Shown here: piece by piece, positions 35,076-46,290 of the stretch
Layout: the number at the start of each line of letters is the position of its first letter
How positions within the stretch are numbered: the stretch's first letter is position 1
NCBI GenBank assembly: GCA_963678675.1
Contig: OY783194.1
Location: forward strand, 28,498,278-28,562,277
Direction of reading: 5' to 3'
Source of the DNA: Xiphydria camelus
Lineage: Eukaryota > Arthropoda > Insecta > Hymenoptera > Xiphydriidae
Length of the DNA: 64,000 bases
Position numbers and translations under genes: made by a program
The notes under the pieces: generated by a model
What the model was told of the DNA's origin: nothing
Databases searched by the model: none
What the model saw: only the letters and a program-made list of their open reading frames with translations

Positions 35076-35756
35076 TTGGGGCGTTTAGAAAGAATGCCAA
35101 ACAATATCATTCATCCATGATGAAAAATATTTTCGTCCGTCTGACAGTTTGAGGGACTTTAGACTTCTTGATGGTTTACTTGCTTTAGAGGACGGCTTAA
35201 AAATGTTAAAAACTTATATTTTCAGTTACCTTTGTCACGCCACTGATTTTAAATAGAATAGAATAAACCACGAGCATGCGATAATAAATATCCCCGTATT
35301 ACAAATGAGGAGCTCAGCATCAAAACGCAGTTTTTAACCAATGTTCAGCTTTCGAAAACTGCATTTTGATTCGGAGCTCCTCAAATGCGAAGTTTAAGAA
35401 GTTCCCTCTTAATGTCCGCGTTTCCATCAAAACAGGCGTCAGCCAAAAATCCGTAAGGAACCCTACGCCTATAGTTAACAAAGCGCTCCACTTCGTACAC
35501 CCAGAGAATCCCTCCCAATCATTCCCCGTAACGAGTAGAATATCACGCGTAACGAGCTACCACGATTTCCCATACGAAACACTCAACGAATCGTGCGGGA
35601 CGCAGTAAGTGGCACCCCTCGTCAACCAGCCGCAAGTTAAGCGACGCGGCGACCGGCTAGGCTACCGACGGTCTCGCTTACGCTACACCCGATAGTAAAT
35701 ACGAGTACCTACATGGTACGTGTACACCGTCGTCGAGGACGCGAACCGAGCGATAA
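35076..35756. other. Spacer containing a hairpin
   Basis: No gene supported. The hairpin at 35302-35387 is annotated separately; the frame at 35366-35608 reads out of its right arm. Confidence 0.35.
35302..35387. repeat. Hairpin with 33-bp arms
   Basis: CAAATGAGGAGCTCAGCATC at the left is the inverse of GATTCGGAGCTCCTCAAATG at the right, and AAAACGCAGTTTTT pairs with GAAAACTGCATTTT. The loop is about 19 bp. It has the size and pairing of a small structured-RNA precursor, but no known microRNA sequence was recognised. Confidence 0.8.
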
Positions 35757-36873
35757 AACTAGGAATCCACTACAATCGACACGACTCGACTCAATACGAC
35801 ACGATGACAAAAATTTGTGTGATGAATCCACTGAATACACGCAGCACGACTCGACATTATTCAATACGGCGGTAGTTCTGCATCTCTTCGTTCAAAATAT
35901 ACGTCAGTAATAACATTGTATTATATATTCGTTGTCAAAAGGCGTGTTAAGCTAGGAATCCACTACACTCGACTCGACTCGACTCGACACGACACGACTC
36001 GACACGACACGGTGACAAAAATTTGCGTGGTGTGTCCACTGGAATCGACGCGACACGACTCGACGCTACTCGACACAACGGTAGTGCTTCGTCCTTTTAA
36101 ATTTTAACGTACAAGGATACATCGTGTATGGCTCTATAATTTTTCCAATTATTGCTTCTCTGTAACATCTATACAGATAGAAATTTACTATATATACCTA
36201 TTTATGTTTACTTGGTCTATTCAAGGCTTTTGAGATTTCTTCTCAAGCTTCGTTGCATATATTATATTTTGGTCTCTACATTTCAAACTATGTATATTTT
36301 ACAGCATCTCATATGCTCTAACTTTATTAATGAGATCCTCCTCCATTCCCCTGCGAAATTAATGTAAAATCTTCGAACTGCCCTTCTAGACTTTCCAAGC
36401 AAGACTGCCGCAATTCAAATGTTCGTTCATCGGTCCATATCTCGATGTGCACGCAAACCGTGTCCACTAGGCTCGACTCGACTCGACGCGACAAATTTCT
36501 GGCCAGCCAGAAAAGTGTCGTGTCGAGTCGAGTCGAGTCGTGTCGAGCCTAGTGGATTTCTACGCCATTTAAATACATGGAAAATCATGCGATCAGAAAC
36601 GCGTCGTGTCGAGTCGCGTCGAGTCGTGTCGTGTCGAGTCGAGTCGAGTCGAGTCGAGTGTAGTGGATTCCTAGCTTTATACTTGACTCGGACACGACTC
36701 GACTCGACGAAAATCTGGCCGGCCAGAAATTTGTCGCGTCGTATCAGTCGAGTCGAGTCGTGTCGAGACTAATGGAGTCCTGCGCCACTTAAATACGTTG
36801 AAAATCACACGATAGGAAACGCGTAGTGTCGAGTCGAGTTGTGTCGATTGTAGCGGATTCCTAGCTTAACATG
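35757..36873. mobile_element. Nested palindromic TCGAC/ACGAC elements
   Basis: CTAGGAATCCACTACA followed by TCGAC/ACGAC arrays occurs at about 35760 and 35953. Its inverse (TGTAGTGGATTCCTAGC) occurs at about 36655, and a variant (TGTAGCGGATTCCTAGC) at about 36848. Between them lie two large hairpins, 36459-36556 centred on CTGGCCAGCCAG and about 36680-36785 centred on CTGGCCGGCCAG, each with arms of repeated GACTCGACTCGAC. The AT-rich centre (36088-36450) carries only chance frames. This looks like several related foldback elements inserted in or next to each other. Pentamer arrays inside the ends would suit multiple transposase binding sites. Confidence 0.75.
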
Positions 36874-38905
36874 ACGTCGACGACGTTTCGGCCCGCCGCG
36901 TTACATCGACTTTCGCGAAAGCGACGGCGTGCGATTTAGGTCCGCCGGAGTCTTACCGGGCTTGACGTCCCCCGATACGACGAAAGAAGCAACCCCGCGA
37001 TACTTGATACTCGCTTGTCAGGACGCCGCGCGGCGGAAGGGGTGGATGCCCGCGCGCGGCAGACTGAAACTTTGTTTCGTCCCGAGCTACAAGAGAAAGG
37101 GCGAGAGAAAGGGACGGAGAGCGAGCGAGGGAGAAAGACACGACTGTACGTAAAGAGGGAATGAGAGGGCAAGTGGGCTCAGGACCGCAAGCAAAGATAC
37201 AAGCAGGTCGCTAATGTCTAAACTCCGAACCGAAGTATCTAGGTACAAGGTGTAGCGGAAATACGGGAAGAGGGCTGGAGAGGCGAAGGAGAAGCATGCC
37301 AAGGGCGCCGACCAACCCGGAGGGAAGAATGAGCAAGTTAACTTTCGATGTGGAGCAATTTAAGTTTGTAACGAGCGTGGTATGCGGCGCAAGAAGAAGA
37401 GCGGCGGCGGGGGAGAGGAGCGAGCGAGTGGCGAGTCACGAGGAGAGAAGTGAGGGGTTCACCGCGCTAAAGGCAACTTCGGTCATGAATTAATTTCACG
37501 ATGGAATCGTTTATACTACATTAACTTTTAATTTGCTAAACGCTTTAGTCTTTACCGCGTATTTATATTAACTTTCTTCGTTCCGTTGTAATGGAGCGCC
37601 GCGGGCCGAGAGTTGTCCCTGACGGCAGGCTTATTGCCTTTCCTCTCGAGCCCCGTCTCGCCCGTTACTTCCACTCCCTCCCACGTCGACCTCCTCCTTC
37701 GGCTCGTATCCACCGCGTGATTTCCTCTATCGAGTGTGCGGATGCCGAGTAAATATTTCCCTACCTCGTGATTCCGCGATACACGAATTTCGTACGGCAA
37801 CGGTTGACCCGTATTTACGTAGCATATGAGGTGCGTATGAGGATGTGTGCAATCGCGGTGTAAGAGAAACTAACTGTTAGCCCTCTTTTTTAATTTCTGC
37901 TCAATCGGGCACGTGTCATTTCCAAGGCGTCAAAAGCGACGCGCTTCATGGTACAATCTATAATATCTCGTGAAATATGAAAGGTATGAAAAAAATACGA
38001 GCGAACAATTTTATAGAAAATTACATATTCCGATATTACGATTTTTCCGTTACGGAAAAAAGGAAACTGCACGATTTACAGTTTGATTAGCATTAAACTA
38101 CTATTTCGCCCAGGAAACTATATACCTATAGAATAACACAGGAATTAGGTGTTTTTAGTGGGGAAGCGATAGAAATTCCTGTGTAAACAAATATTATGTC
38201 CAATAAAAGTAGTATTTGGTACAGTTGTAAACAGTAAAAAGAAATGTGTCCTCTGTATAAATTCTTGAAAATAATCTCGAATCTCAGCGTTACTAGATTT
38301 GGCAGTAAACAGTGCTGCCTTTGGTGCGTTTTTTTAATCATATATCGTACTTACGGAGACAAAGCGTTTGGAATATTCGAAATTTCTATTTTGAAATCAA
38401 TTGTTGCGTATTGAAGAATAGTTCTTCGAAGGATACACAAAGTTTCGGCGCGTGACATCTAATAGTTTAAGAAATATCGTAATTCGAACTCGAAAATGTC
38501 ACGTGGCCAGTTAAGGATTAAGCGGAGCCTCAACGTCTGCAACTCAAAAATATCTCGCCTTGATGTGGGATTATTTCAAGGGAACAGGCGGATAAGATCG
38601 AGTGAAAAAGTTGGTCTTCGGCTGACGCGGTTGAAGACGACGGTAGTCGAGGGGACCACCTTTTTGCATCGCCTTGGGCTGGTTTTCTTGTAAATCGAGG
38701 CCGCGGCACGAAGGTTAATCATGAAACCGGGTGGCTTTGGCGGCTCGCTGTCTTTGGTTGCGTGGACCGCAGCTAAACCAGTCTAATGCCTAAGATTGTT
38801 ATTCGCAAGTATCGATCGGTCTCAATCAGGTCGATAAAATACATAATTCGATCAGCTATGTCGACACACATTTCTTTATTTCCGACGCGAGCATCGATAA
38901 AATTA
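36874..38905. other. CpG-rich block then AT-rich spacer
   Basis: 36880-37490 is CpG- and purine-rich with frames on both strands; 37500-38900 is mixed to AT-rich. No gene supported. Confidence 0.35.
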
Positions 38906-39434
38906 CAGTAAGACCTCGATTATCGAATCAGTTGGGACCAGGCCTAATTTGGATTAGCGAAAGTTCAGATAATGGAACATTCACGGTGGGTGAAACAATG
39001 TTCCATGATAAAACGATATTTGAAACATAACACATAATCAACATACGTTTTTAATTATAAACATTTATAAAAAAATTGTAAAAATTGAATGCTTAATTCA
39101 GGATTTTTTTGTCGTGATATTCATAACTTTTTCTGGGTTTACAGCCAACGGTAATAAAAGAATTATCGTTAAATGCATTTAAGACTGCGCGTCGCGATCT
39201 ACCTAGGTATAATAAAAACTGAGAAAAAAATGAACACGTGAACAAAAGTCCCGTCACGTGATACGATCTTGGACGCGTTTGAACGCCGCCGGTTTGATAT
39301 GCAACATTGTAACACGCGGCCTTTCAAAAATTCGAACCAACGTTCAAATATAATGAAAAATCCGTGTGAAGCAAGTGTGGTTCGGATAATGGAGAGTTCG
39401 AATAACAGAGGTTCGGATAATCGAGTTCCTACTG
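38906..39434. mobile_element. pogo/Tigger-like MITE, copy 2
   Basis: TA/CAGTAAGACCTCGATTATCG at the left and GGATAATCGAGTTCCTACTG/TA at the right. It aligns with copy 1 (24247-24726) over the left part: CAGTTGGGACCAGGC, GGTGAAACAATGTT, AAACATTTATAAAAAA. Both copies also share the CCGTGTGAAGCAAGTGTGG / CTGGATGAAGCAAATCGTGG region before the right end. Non-coding, 529 bp. Confidence 0.8.
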
Positions 39435-40240
39435 TAGCAAGCCGGGACGTACAGCGGGAGAGCAGCGTCTAATGAAATTCCGAATAATCGCACGTTTCGC
39501 GAAATGCAACGGGCGATCGTACAGAAATTTACATGTCCGCTTCGAAACGCGAAGAAAGAAACGGTTGAACGAATTTGCCCCCTTTGAGAGCCAAGAATAC
39601 GCAATGAACCGGGGGAGGTGGATCACGTTCCAGCGCGACTCCAGGAAACGCCCGAGCGAAGATAATGAAATAATGACCGCTATACATAATGTACAACGAT
39701 ATAGATCCTCCGCTCCGGACCCGCGATGACTCGGCGCCGTCCTCCTCCTTTTCCTCCGAGAGAGCGAGATGGGCGAGGAGCGTCGAAGGAGCAGGCGGAT
39801 CCAGTTTCGTCCTACTTTCGAATTCCGCGAGAATCGTCGATATCGCGCGGAGGGACGACGACGACTCGGGACGGAGGGCCGACCCCGAGACGAAGGGGTA
39901 GAAGGGGGAGGGAAAGAGCCCGCATCCTCGTAATAAAATCACTTGTTGGATTTCCGGCAGTCGTGTAGTCGAGCCTCTGATTTACGTTTTCGACTTCCCC
40001 GTGGCGAGACGAGGGTATGGATGGGCCGGGCGCGGCCCCCCTCGTGGGTCTCTCTCTTTCTCTCTCGCGATCGAGTCTCCCCTGGTCCTCCTCTACGAGT
40101 TTTCCCGGTCCATTTTTTAAGACCTCGCCGGTAACGGCTCCTCCGCCGATTCGAATGCATCTAGTTAAGTGTGGGGAATTACTTTGCCGCGAGAAAAGTT
40201 CGACCATCGTCGTTACCTCGCAGCGGAATTCGGTTTTCGA
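39435..40240. other. CpG-rich block
   Basis: CpG-rich, with overlapping frames of 63-137 codons on both strands. No domain or splice structure recognised. Confidence 0.35.
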
Positions 40241-40564
40241 GCAATTTTTTTATCGCAGATTCGAAAAACGTGGGCAAAATTATTCACCCCGTGTTTCTTC
40301 ATTTTTCACGTTCGGCCCTATCTGAGCTGGGAGACATTTTGAAATGCAGCTACGTCATCGTGCTGTGAGTCTATCTCTCTCGCACTCGCAACTGAGCATA
40401 AGTGCATCTCTCTGGCGTTTCGATGTTGTAAAGAGAAACGCATTTATAACTCTGCGAATAATTATTTTTTCGGATATCTTTTTTTTTCGTGTGATACTGA
40501 ATATGTATACAAATTACAAATTTAATTTTGAAATATGAATATTTTTTTATTTAAAGACCGAATT
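40241..40564 (+). repeat. Dispersed ~320-bp repeat, copy 2
   Basis: Counterpart of 34743-35075. Differences include a few-base deletion around TTTCGATGTTGTAAAG relative to the longer CCGATGGCGTCACAATCTTG region in copy 1. It ends in the same T-rich tract and GACCGAATT (GACCAATTT in copy 1). Confidence 0.85.
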
Positions 40565-41399
40565 CTCTGGCAAGTTGGCACTTGGAAAGAGGAGGGGGAA
40601 CTGAGCGAGAAAGTGATACAGGCGAGGGCAGAGACGAAGTGTAACAATGGTGATAAAATAAATAACCGAGGGAGTCTCTCGAATTTGTCGATTCTACATG
40701 GATCTCAATTAAAATTCGACTAGGAAAAATAACTTTCGAAGTATCCACGAGAAAGAATTTTCGCTGATCTTAAACTGCAGTATTTTTAATTAATTTTTAC
40801 AGAAATTTCCAATGCAATAATAACGTCGTTAATTATATTTCTGAAATAAGTTCATAACAGTTACACGGAATTTACCTTCATTCCAACTATAATATATAAA
40901 ATATACGACCCGCGGTTCGAGAGAGAGAAAAGGGAGGAGAACGAGAGACGCCGCGAGACTTTTCCACGAATTAAAGAATAACAGTATCGCGCTAATATTC
41001 GAAAAATGAAATTTACACAAAGCACCCTGCGCGTCGCTCGTCCAATTCGAAGTGGAAGCTCGAACCTATCCCGTTTGTTTTCAAGTTAGAAAAAAAAACG
41101 CACAGCTGCGTTATTTATTAAAGCGGATGCATCCGCGTCTTATGCGTGGCGAGCTGGATGAGGAAAAAGCGATAGTCGTAATACAACGGGCGATTTTCCT
41201 TCGTTTGGACGTATACGTGTGTATACGTGTGTATATATAATAATATTACCCTCGCCTGTATAAACTGCTCCTCCGTCCGACCCCCTTCTATCCCACTCCC
41301 CTGCCACGCCGCAGGAGGCCGCTTAGCGCGCAATATAACCAGCCGCAATAGCATAACCATGATATATCTGCACAATTTGGAGTAATTCCGTTAAAACAG
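40565..41399. other. Mixed spacer
   Basis: No gene supported. Confidence 0.3.
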
Positions 41400-41403
41400 A
41401 ATA

Positions 41404-41478
41404 ATGTCGGGTCGCGCAGGTGGGGTAGGTTTACATGCCAACGGCGGCCCTAGTCTCGCTGATGCTGTTGACGAAGAG
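41404..41478 (+). CDS. Candidate first coding exon, unknown protein
   Basis: TTAAAACAG (AG at 41398-41399) gives a possible acceptor, AATA leads to an ATG at 41404, and 25 codons later GACGAAGAG/GTGAGG is a good donor at 41479. The encoded start is MSGRAGGVGLHANGGPSLAD then AVDEE, ending in phase 0. Past the donor the same frame soon turns Arg/Ser-rich and meets a stop, which favours splicing there. The Gly-rich N-terminus followed by an acidic end looks like many metazoan N-termini, but I cannot name a family. No phase-0 partner exon was identified downstream. Confidence 0.28.
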
Positions 41479-41760
41479 GTGAGGGTCCTTCGATCCGGGT
41501 GGCTCGGAAGATCAACGACTGAACGCTCGTCTTCGGTGGCGAGATCGCGTGGCATCTAACGGAGTAGTTTACGAGGCAAGGGATTCATGGAACAGGCTTT
41601 GGAAATTTGTTTCGAATGCGTTCGCAAATACTACGAGACATCGGAAATATTCGGGATGCTTTGGATTCGTTGCCATGGCGATAACCATAAGATACGCTCG
41701 ACGTATCTTACGCAGGGTTGTTTTTGGTACCTATTTAGTAATTTCTACGAATTAACTTTG

Positions 41761-42103
41761 TACGGAGAAAAAATACTTTAGATTTACTGAGGGCTACATT
41801 CGGAGTAGATTAGATCTGTGTAGAAGTAACGTTAGATCTACGAAGATCGATGTTCTGATCTTAATAGATTTAGCAAGATTTACAATACATAGACTTGATT
41901 TCTGCTTAGATCTAATAAGATAAACGGCCGAATGCAGTATTAGGTCTGCTCTCGGATCTAGCAAAACCTATTTAGATCTACTAAGATCTGCTTAGATCTC
42001 AAGTTAGAACAAATGGTGAAAAAAGAAGTATTAGACCTAGTCTAATCTGTTCAAAAATTTAGATTTAGGTTGTTCAAATTAGATCTAAAATATTGTTTCC
42101 TGG
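41761..42103. mobile_element. Family E MITE copy 8, rich in AGATCT palindromes
   Basis: TACGGAGAAAAAATACTTTA at the left pairs with AATATTGTTTCCTGG at the right. Inside, AGATCT or close variants (TAGATCTA, AGATCTGC, AGATCTAA) recur about ten times. The word density suggests expansion of a hexamer palindrome. Non-coding. Confidence 0.6.
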
Positions 42104-44006
42104 GAATTTCAGAGGAAGTCGTCTTTGGAACCGATTGAAACGAATTAATGAACTGACCGAATCTTCAAAAAAAATTCTTATTTTATAAATTAGAAAGTAA
42201 ACGCAGTCTCTATTTTCCGGAAAAGTCGCCCAGCGGAATACGCGGGCGAAGAAAAGACGCAGACCCGGTCTGGCGTCGCGCACTTACGACCTTTTGACCC
42301 GGCGCTGCGAAACTGATTAGTGGCTGTGTTTATACTCATTATACGTGCCGGGCGCGAAGACATTACTCAACCGTCTAGCGCCTTCTTCATTTACAGAAGC
42401 ATTCAGCCACGCTTCCACTACCACACGTCACTCCGAGCTCAAAACATTATTGCGGATATTTGCCAGGCGGCGCGGCGGCACGGTGTTTCGAATAAAGCTT
42501 CGCGTACGGCTGGAAACGAATTAATCCTGCCGAATCGATATATACTCTAAGAGCTCCGTTGCGAATTGCACCCGTTGATTAATAACGTCTTTACGCAACG
42601 ATATGGGGAGGAATAACAACCACCCAGGCGAGAGAGGCAATTTATATATAAAGTAGGATCATATACATACAAGCGATAACGGTATTTCATAGATCTTTGG
42701 AAAGTTCTCAATATTCGATATGAATCGTTCAATGAATTTTGGGTAACTCGCGAGAAACGAAAATAAATTATTTCGTATTTAAAAATTCTCATACATCGTA
42801 CCAAGACATATTGAGATATTTATAAACGGAAATCTTTAAACATCGAGGGAATAACAGAAAGCGGGGTACATATGTATGCATACGAAGGTTTCGCGTGTCT
42901 CGAATGAATAACTCATAACTCGCACGAAGGCTCCTCCACGAAATTCAATAAAACACACCGAAGAGGAACCTCATGTGAATTAGCCCGTCATCCGCAGCAC
43001 CGAGCAATAGGCATGTTCACGATTTTTTTCTGCTCATTCGTTAATACTTCTTGTGCTTATTTAAAATAAGATGTATTTATTTTTTTCTGAGCACTAATTT
43101 CTTTTTTCTTAATTTTTAAAGTTTGACTTAAATTCAAACGAAATAATTAGTGACGTCACTAAAGCTATTGGTACTTGCGCAGTGAGGATTTGTAGTGTTG
43201 CCAAGTTGTGTTTATCAAATATTTAAAATTATTGTTTTCATGCTAGCATTTTAAGTACAGCTGCAATTTATTGTTTATAAATCGTTATTATACAAAAAGA
43301 AGAATTCAAAAATTAAAAATTAACCACATCAGCATTTGAACAAATGTAATTTTAACCATTATTTGTACATTTGGCAACACTCAATCCACTTCGCTAGCGT
43401 TACTGCCAGACTGAGTTATGTTTACATCTGACTGTGACAGATTTAACCTCAAATTTTGAGATTAAATGTAAATCTTACCGTCCGGCAATTGACATTCCGG
43501 AAAATGTACGGGACTGCGAGCGCATTCACAGTCCCTGCTTGGTCTTAACACAAATCAATAATCCAAATCAATAACACCGATGTAAATTCTTGATTAGAAT
43601 ACGTGGCAACATCGCAAGGTTTGTAAATGAGTGAGGAATCTGTTGCCTGACTCTGATTGGTCAGTTAAAATGGCGGTGAAAGTGTGACGCTTTAAAACGA
43701 ATGCCTTTTTTAACATCTCAAAAATAATGAATAAACATTTTTTTAATGACCCATTTTTTACCTACATTACTTCAATACTCTAACCTCTCGATTCATGCAC
43801 TTTAAACATCTGTACAAAAAGTTGTGAACATGCCCATTCTGATGCAAAAATGCAACTCCTCGATCGTATCGAAAGAAGCTCTCGAAAATTCAACACGATC
43901 AGCCGGCGATAAATAAAAATTTCGTAAATCACCTGCGCAAGAACAATTAACCCGGTATATTTGCATCGATCGCTCTCGTTGTGACAAAATGTCCCTCGTT
44001 AACTTA
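42104..44006. other. Spacer with degraded repeat ends
   Basis: No gene supported. 43180-43390 contains GTAGTGTTGCCAA and its inverse TTGGCAACACTC about 170 bp apart, possibly ends of an old element. The rest is AT-rich. Confidence 0.35.
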
Positions 44007-44820
44007 CCCATTATCAGAGAGATACTTCGTCGTCACCTCGTTGGCCCGGTAGTAAACGACGACTCGTACCGATTTCCGCGGTGAGACGAGGCGGAAATAA
44101 CCAAAGGCACAACATCCGATACGGTGTCTCTCGTCTCCTCGTCATAACTCCGACGACGAGCGACTGTCGTTCGAACGAAAGATCTAAAGGGTGCGCGCTG
44201 TGCGCGCGGAGAGAGAAAGCGCGCGTAAAGGGGTGCGAGAGAACTCCGTACAGCCAGCGTCGAGGCAACCGTCACGGCGGCACCGGGTACACCGGCATCA
44301 TCGCCAAGATGCTGCCGGGCTCCGCATAGTCCGCCCAGCCACGGTGGCACGCTATAATAATACGTAATATCTTTACTGTTTTAGGCAGCCTCTCGCATTA
44401 TTCGGATGCCGAGCGTGCCTCGAAAGTTTAATTTCGAATCGCATTATATCCGGCCGCGCGCGCGCGCTCACTCGCTCGCTCGCTCGCGCCCCTTCTTATA
44501 TACCCTCTAGGAGAGGCGGCGGCGGCGGCGGTGGGAGGGATGGGTAGGAGAGCGTGAAGGAGCGACAAAGCGAGAGAGGAAGGAGGAGGGCGGCACAGAA
44601 GGGAGAAGAGCCGGAGCGAGAGCAGACAACCTCTCCGCGCGGGAATAGAAAGGCAGAGAGAAGCGCGGCGGTGGCGGCAGCGGCGGTGGCCGAACGAAGA
44701 CCGTTGCGAACGTCGAGGCGGTATGGTATGGAACGGCGGCGCTCGGAGATGGGGCCACAACTCCGCGCGGGACCGCATTGCACTGCGGGATAGTGTGAGA
44801 ACGGAGGCGAAACGACGGTG

Positions 44821-44851
<31 letters not shown>

Positions 44852-45130
44852 TGAGATGAGAGACGGGGTAAAACAGTCGAAAGGACGCGAGGGCGAAGCG
44901 AGCCGCGATGCAGGAACGCGGAGGAGAAAGCGAAGAAACGGAGGGGGGTGGAAGTTGCTCGGCGGTGAGGGGAGAGGAAAAGCCACGGGATCTAGGCTGC
45001 GCTCCGGCGTTCTCGAATTTCAATTTGTCGGACTGCTCGCGGCTTCCGCTCCGCGTGCTCGCATTCGATTAAGTCCCGCGCCCGTCTTATTTTCAACCCC
45101 CTGCGCACTTTGGCGGTTTAATAACGAGTG
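44007..45130. other. CpG-rich block, possible first exon on minus strand
   Basis: CpG-rich with (GC)n, CGCTCGCTCGCT and GA simple sequence. On the minus strand GATAATGG/GTAAGTTAACG at about 44007 is a strong donor. Upstream of it a 48-codon open frame includes VRVVVYYRANEVTTKYLSDN, with no ATG. The block could be the promoter and first exon of a leftward gene, or composition alone. CTTCTTATATACCC near 44495 resembles a TATA motif on the plus strand. Confidence 0.3.
44829..44851. repeat. (GA)n microsatellite
   Basis: About 11 GA units in the CpG-rich block. Confidence 0.9.
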
Positions 45131-46290
45131 AAAATTATGCGATGAATGAGCGGAAGTTATGGAGACGCGATTTCAATTTTTTTGGACTCGAACCACACTT
45201 TTAAGGTGCGTCTTTCAATTCTTTAGGGCTTTGAAAATGGCTCATAGGATTCTTTCAGGTGATACTCAGGCTACCTTGATTCAACTTATGAAAATCGCTC
45301 GATCAGTATTCCATATTTATTGGTTAATATTTTATGTCATCCAATAAACATCGAATTCTTACTGAGCAATCGCATCTGCTGAACTAGTGTGCTTTGAATA
45401 AAACGTATTTTTTGTCTGAAAGTCAAAAAATTGAAAATACGCCATATCTCTCACGCGTCTCGAAATAATTCTACGCGAATAACAGCTACGACGCTGAAAA
45501 TTTTATTTCTGCATTCGACGGAATAATCCAAAGGCCGCTAGCGCGAACGAATTTACTGTAAGTACATAAATAATTCTAATACTGTTCGAAATATTGTCGC
45601 CCGTCAAATTGTGTTAGTCATCGTGGATGGTAATGGGCATCGCCTGCGATTTCCGTAATCAGATAATACATTTTTAGACGTTTAGAAATGAAAAAAAAAC
45701 CGCGCCATAGCGGCCTGGTAATAATTCGATACGATCGATTAAAATTAATTGTAGCGCATACAAATACGCAGAGAAATGATATTTCAGGACTACTGATTTG
45801 TCTCAATTTTGCCAACATACAATAAGCCAAAAGGTACCCCTTAAATGCCCCACGATTAGTTTAAATTTATCGACCCGCACTTTCGAAGGATCGGATGTAA
45901 AAGAACTAGCTGACAACTGACGTGCGAACGTCGCGTCAACGAGAGCAGCAATACTCACCCGTGGGGACGCGCGGGAAAGGTCCTATACATATATCGCGTA
46001 TGAGCAGTGTTCGACGCGCGTGTGTGGGTACTCATCTATTATTTCTACTTCGTTGCCGTGTAGATGCAGCCGCAGCGACCCCCGCGCGCTTTCGCAGCAC
46101 CTATTCGCGGTCGCTCGCGCCTTCAACTCGTTCCGACAAATTGCCGTCGTAAAAAAAGCGCCGGAAAAATAATTCGGAAACAAAGGATCGTCGAGACACG
46201 CGTAAATCAAATCCGTCAAATTTACTCCCGGCGAATCGTTCGTCGCTCCGCGCCGGGTCGAATACGTCGCGGTACTTTCAAAACGGTAAT
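45131..46290. other. Mixed spacer
   Basis: No gene supported. An ATG at 45159 opens 62 codons; inside it CTTTCAG/GTGATA is both acceptor- and donor-like. 45900-46290 is CpG-richer with frames on both strands. Confidence 0.3.

Noticed and set aside
44496..45023. 175-codon minus frame
   Set aside because: Long Leu-Ser and Ala/Pro runs come from GA/TC and GCC simple repeats, and two other frames are equally open.
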